Below are positions 5,702-6,161 of a stretch of DNA of 6,161 nt, in pieces (positions within the stretch are counted from its first letter, which is position 1; each line of letters opens with the position of its first letter). This stretch comes from Phycisphaerae bacterium. Lineage in GTDB: Bacteria; Planctomycetota; Phycisphaerae; Phycisphaerales; SM1A02. The notes under the pieces are model-generated. The model did not search any database. It was not told the origin of the DNA and saw only the letters and a program-made list of their open reading frames with translations. The translations under genes were made by a program, and so were the position numbers. The stretch covers positions 1 to 6,161 of the forward strand of contig VGXK01000133.1 of NCBI GenBank assembly GCA_016873355.1, written 5' to 3'.

Positions 5702-6161
5702 CTACGGACGCACGGTCGGATCGACCGAGCACACGCCGTCGAGCCCTTCGGCGTCCTCGCGGGAGTCGGCATCGAAGAGACCGTCGCGGAAGCCGAGATG
5801 GAGCGTGGCCTCGCCGCGCTCGAAGCGCTCGAGCCAGTCGCCGACCGCGGCTCGGCGCCAGTCGCCGCGATCGAAGAGCTCCCGAGCTTCGCCGTCGCCG
5901 TCCTTGGACTCCTCGGCCGCTCCGTCGCCCTCGCGCCGGCGCCGTCGCTCGATCCGCGACGCGCACCACTCGGTGAAATCGGCGCGGCTCACGATGAGAT
6001 TCGGCGCGAGGCCCATGGCCAGGCACTTGGCCTGCATGACGAGCCAGAGCGAATCGATCTCCGCGCGCACCGTCGCGTCGTCGAGAAGACGCGAACGACC
6101 GTCCCGCTGCGGCGGCAGCGCGCGCGACGCCTCGAGACGCTTCAGGATTTCGTCGCCGTAT
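5702..6161 (-). CDS. Ribonuclease D-like protein, C-terminal HRDC-type region, 5' end outside window
   Basis: On the - strand the frame is open from the window edge to the TAG at 5704-5702, giving about 153 C-terminal residues. A GTG at 6070 could be taken as a start, but the in-frame sequence before it (YGDEILKRLEAS, then a Pro-containing linker) is also protein-like, so the gene most likely continues beyond the window. The pattern fits the region after the exonuclease domain of RNase D: GDEILKRLEASRALP, a helix with LWLVMQAKCLAMGLAPNLIVSRADF, and later DWRRAAVGDWLERFERGEA, matching the family's GWR..vvG..L..l..G signature with Asp for Gly. RNase D is a 3'-5' exonuclease that trims tRNA and other structured RNA ends. 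The catalytic DEDD domain would lie outside the window. A charged low-complexity insert (ERRRRREGDGAAEESKDGDG) interrupts the helical domain. The C-terminal tail after DGLFDAD is acidic and unassigned. Confidence 0.62.
   Translation of the reverse strand, partial: YGDEILKRLEASRALPPQRDGRSRLLDDATVRAEIDSLWLVMQAKCLAMGLAPNLIVSRADFTEWCASRIERRRRREGDGAAEESKDGDGEARELFDRGDWRRAAVGDWLERFERGEATLHLGFRDGLFDADSREDAEGLDGVCSVDPTVRP

Noticed and set aside
5202..6026. A 274-codon - strand frame across the cupin and RNase D-like genes
   Set aside because: It is Arg-rich with no recognisable domain, and runs through two genes with clear family motifs in another frame.

Overview
The window is GC-rich, densely packed bacterial DNA. 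It holds the end of a + strand gene cluster (1-5086) facing two - strand housekeeping-type genes (5324-6161). The gene style suggests a planctomycete, possibly of the Phycisphaerae: very few A/T-ending codons, few Shine-Dalgarno sites, and a small-W-x-D protein / coiled-coil / FtsK arrangement that I associate from memory with planctomycete genomes. The lineage is inference; there is no rRNA or other phylogenetic marker here.

The + strand cluster has four tightly linked genes. (1) The 3' end of a small helical protein with a W-K-D turn (1-153). (2) A 231-residue all-helical protein with a disordered acidic tail (157-852). (3) A 72-residue protein with a W-N-D turn (849-1067). (4) A 1340-residue membrane-anchored FtsK/SpoIIIE-type ATPase (1064-5086). 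Genes 1 and 2 are 3 bases apart; 2/3 and 3/4 share ATGA stop/start overlaps, so the four are probably one operon. Small WXG100-like proteins next to a multi-module FtsK/SpoIIIE ATPase are the core of type VII (ESX/Yuk-like) secretion. My reading is a divergent type VII-like export system: two small W-x-D proteins as substrates or chaperone-like partners, a coiled-coil accessory protein, and the motor. The motor appears to have three P-loop-fold modules, of which only the middle one keeps a canonical Walker A and B. Its two transmembrane helices sit between two long charged helical regions. This differs from the EccC/EssC layout.

The intergenic space 5087-5323 separates the convergent groups and holds two perfect 8-bp hairpins that could end transcription.

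The - strand pair, read right to left, is the C-terminal part of a ribonuclease D-like exonuclease (HRDC-type region, 6161-5702), followed 9 bases later by a single-domain cupin protein (5692-5324). Neither has an evident link to the secretion-like cluster, and they probably mark its boundary. I saw no tRNA, rRNA, insertion sequence, CRISPR array or long repeat.
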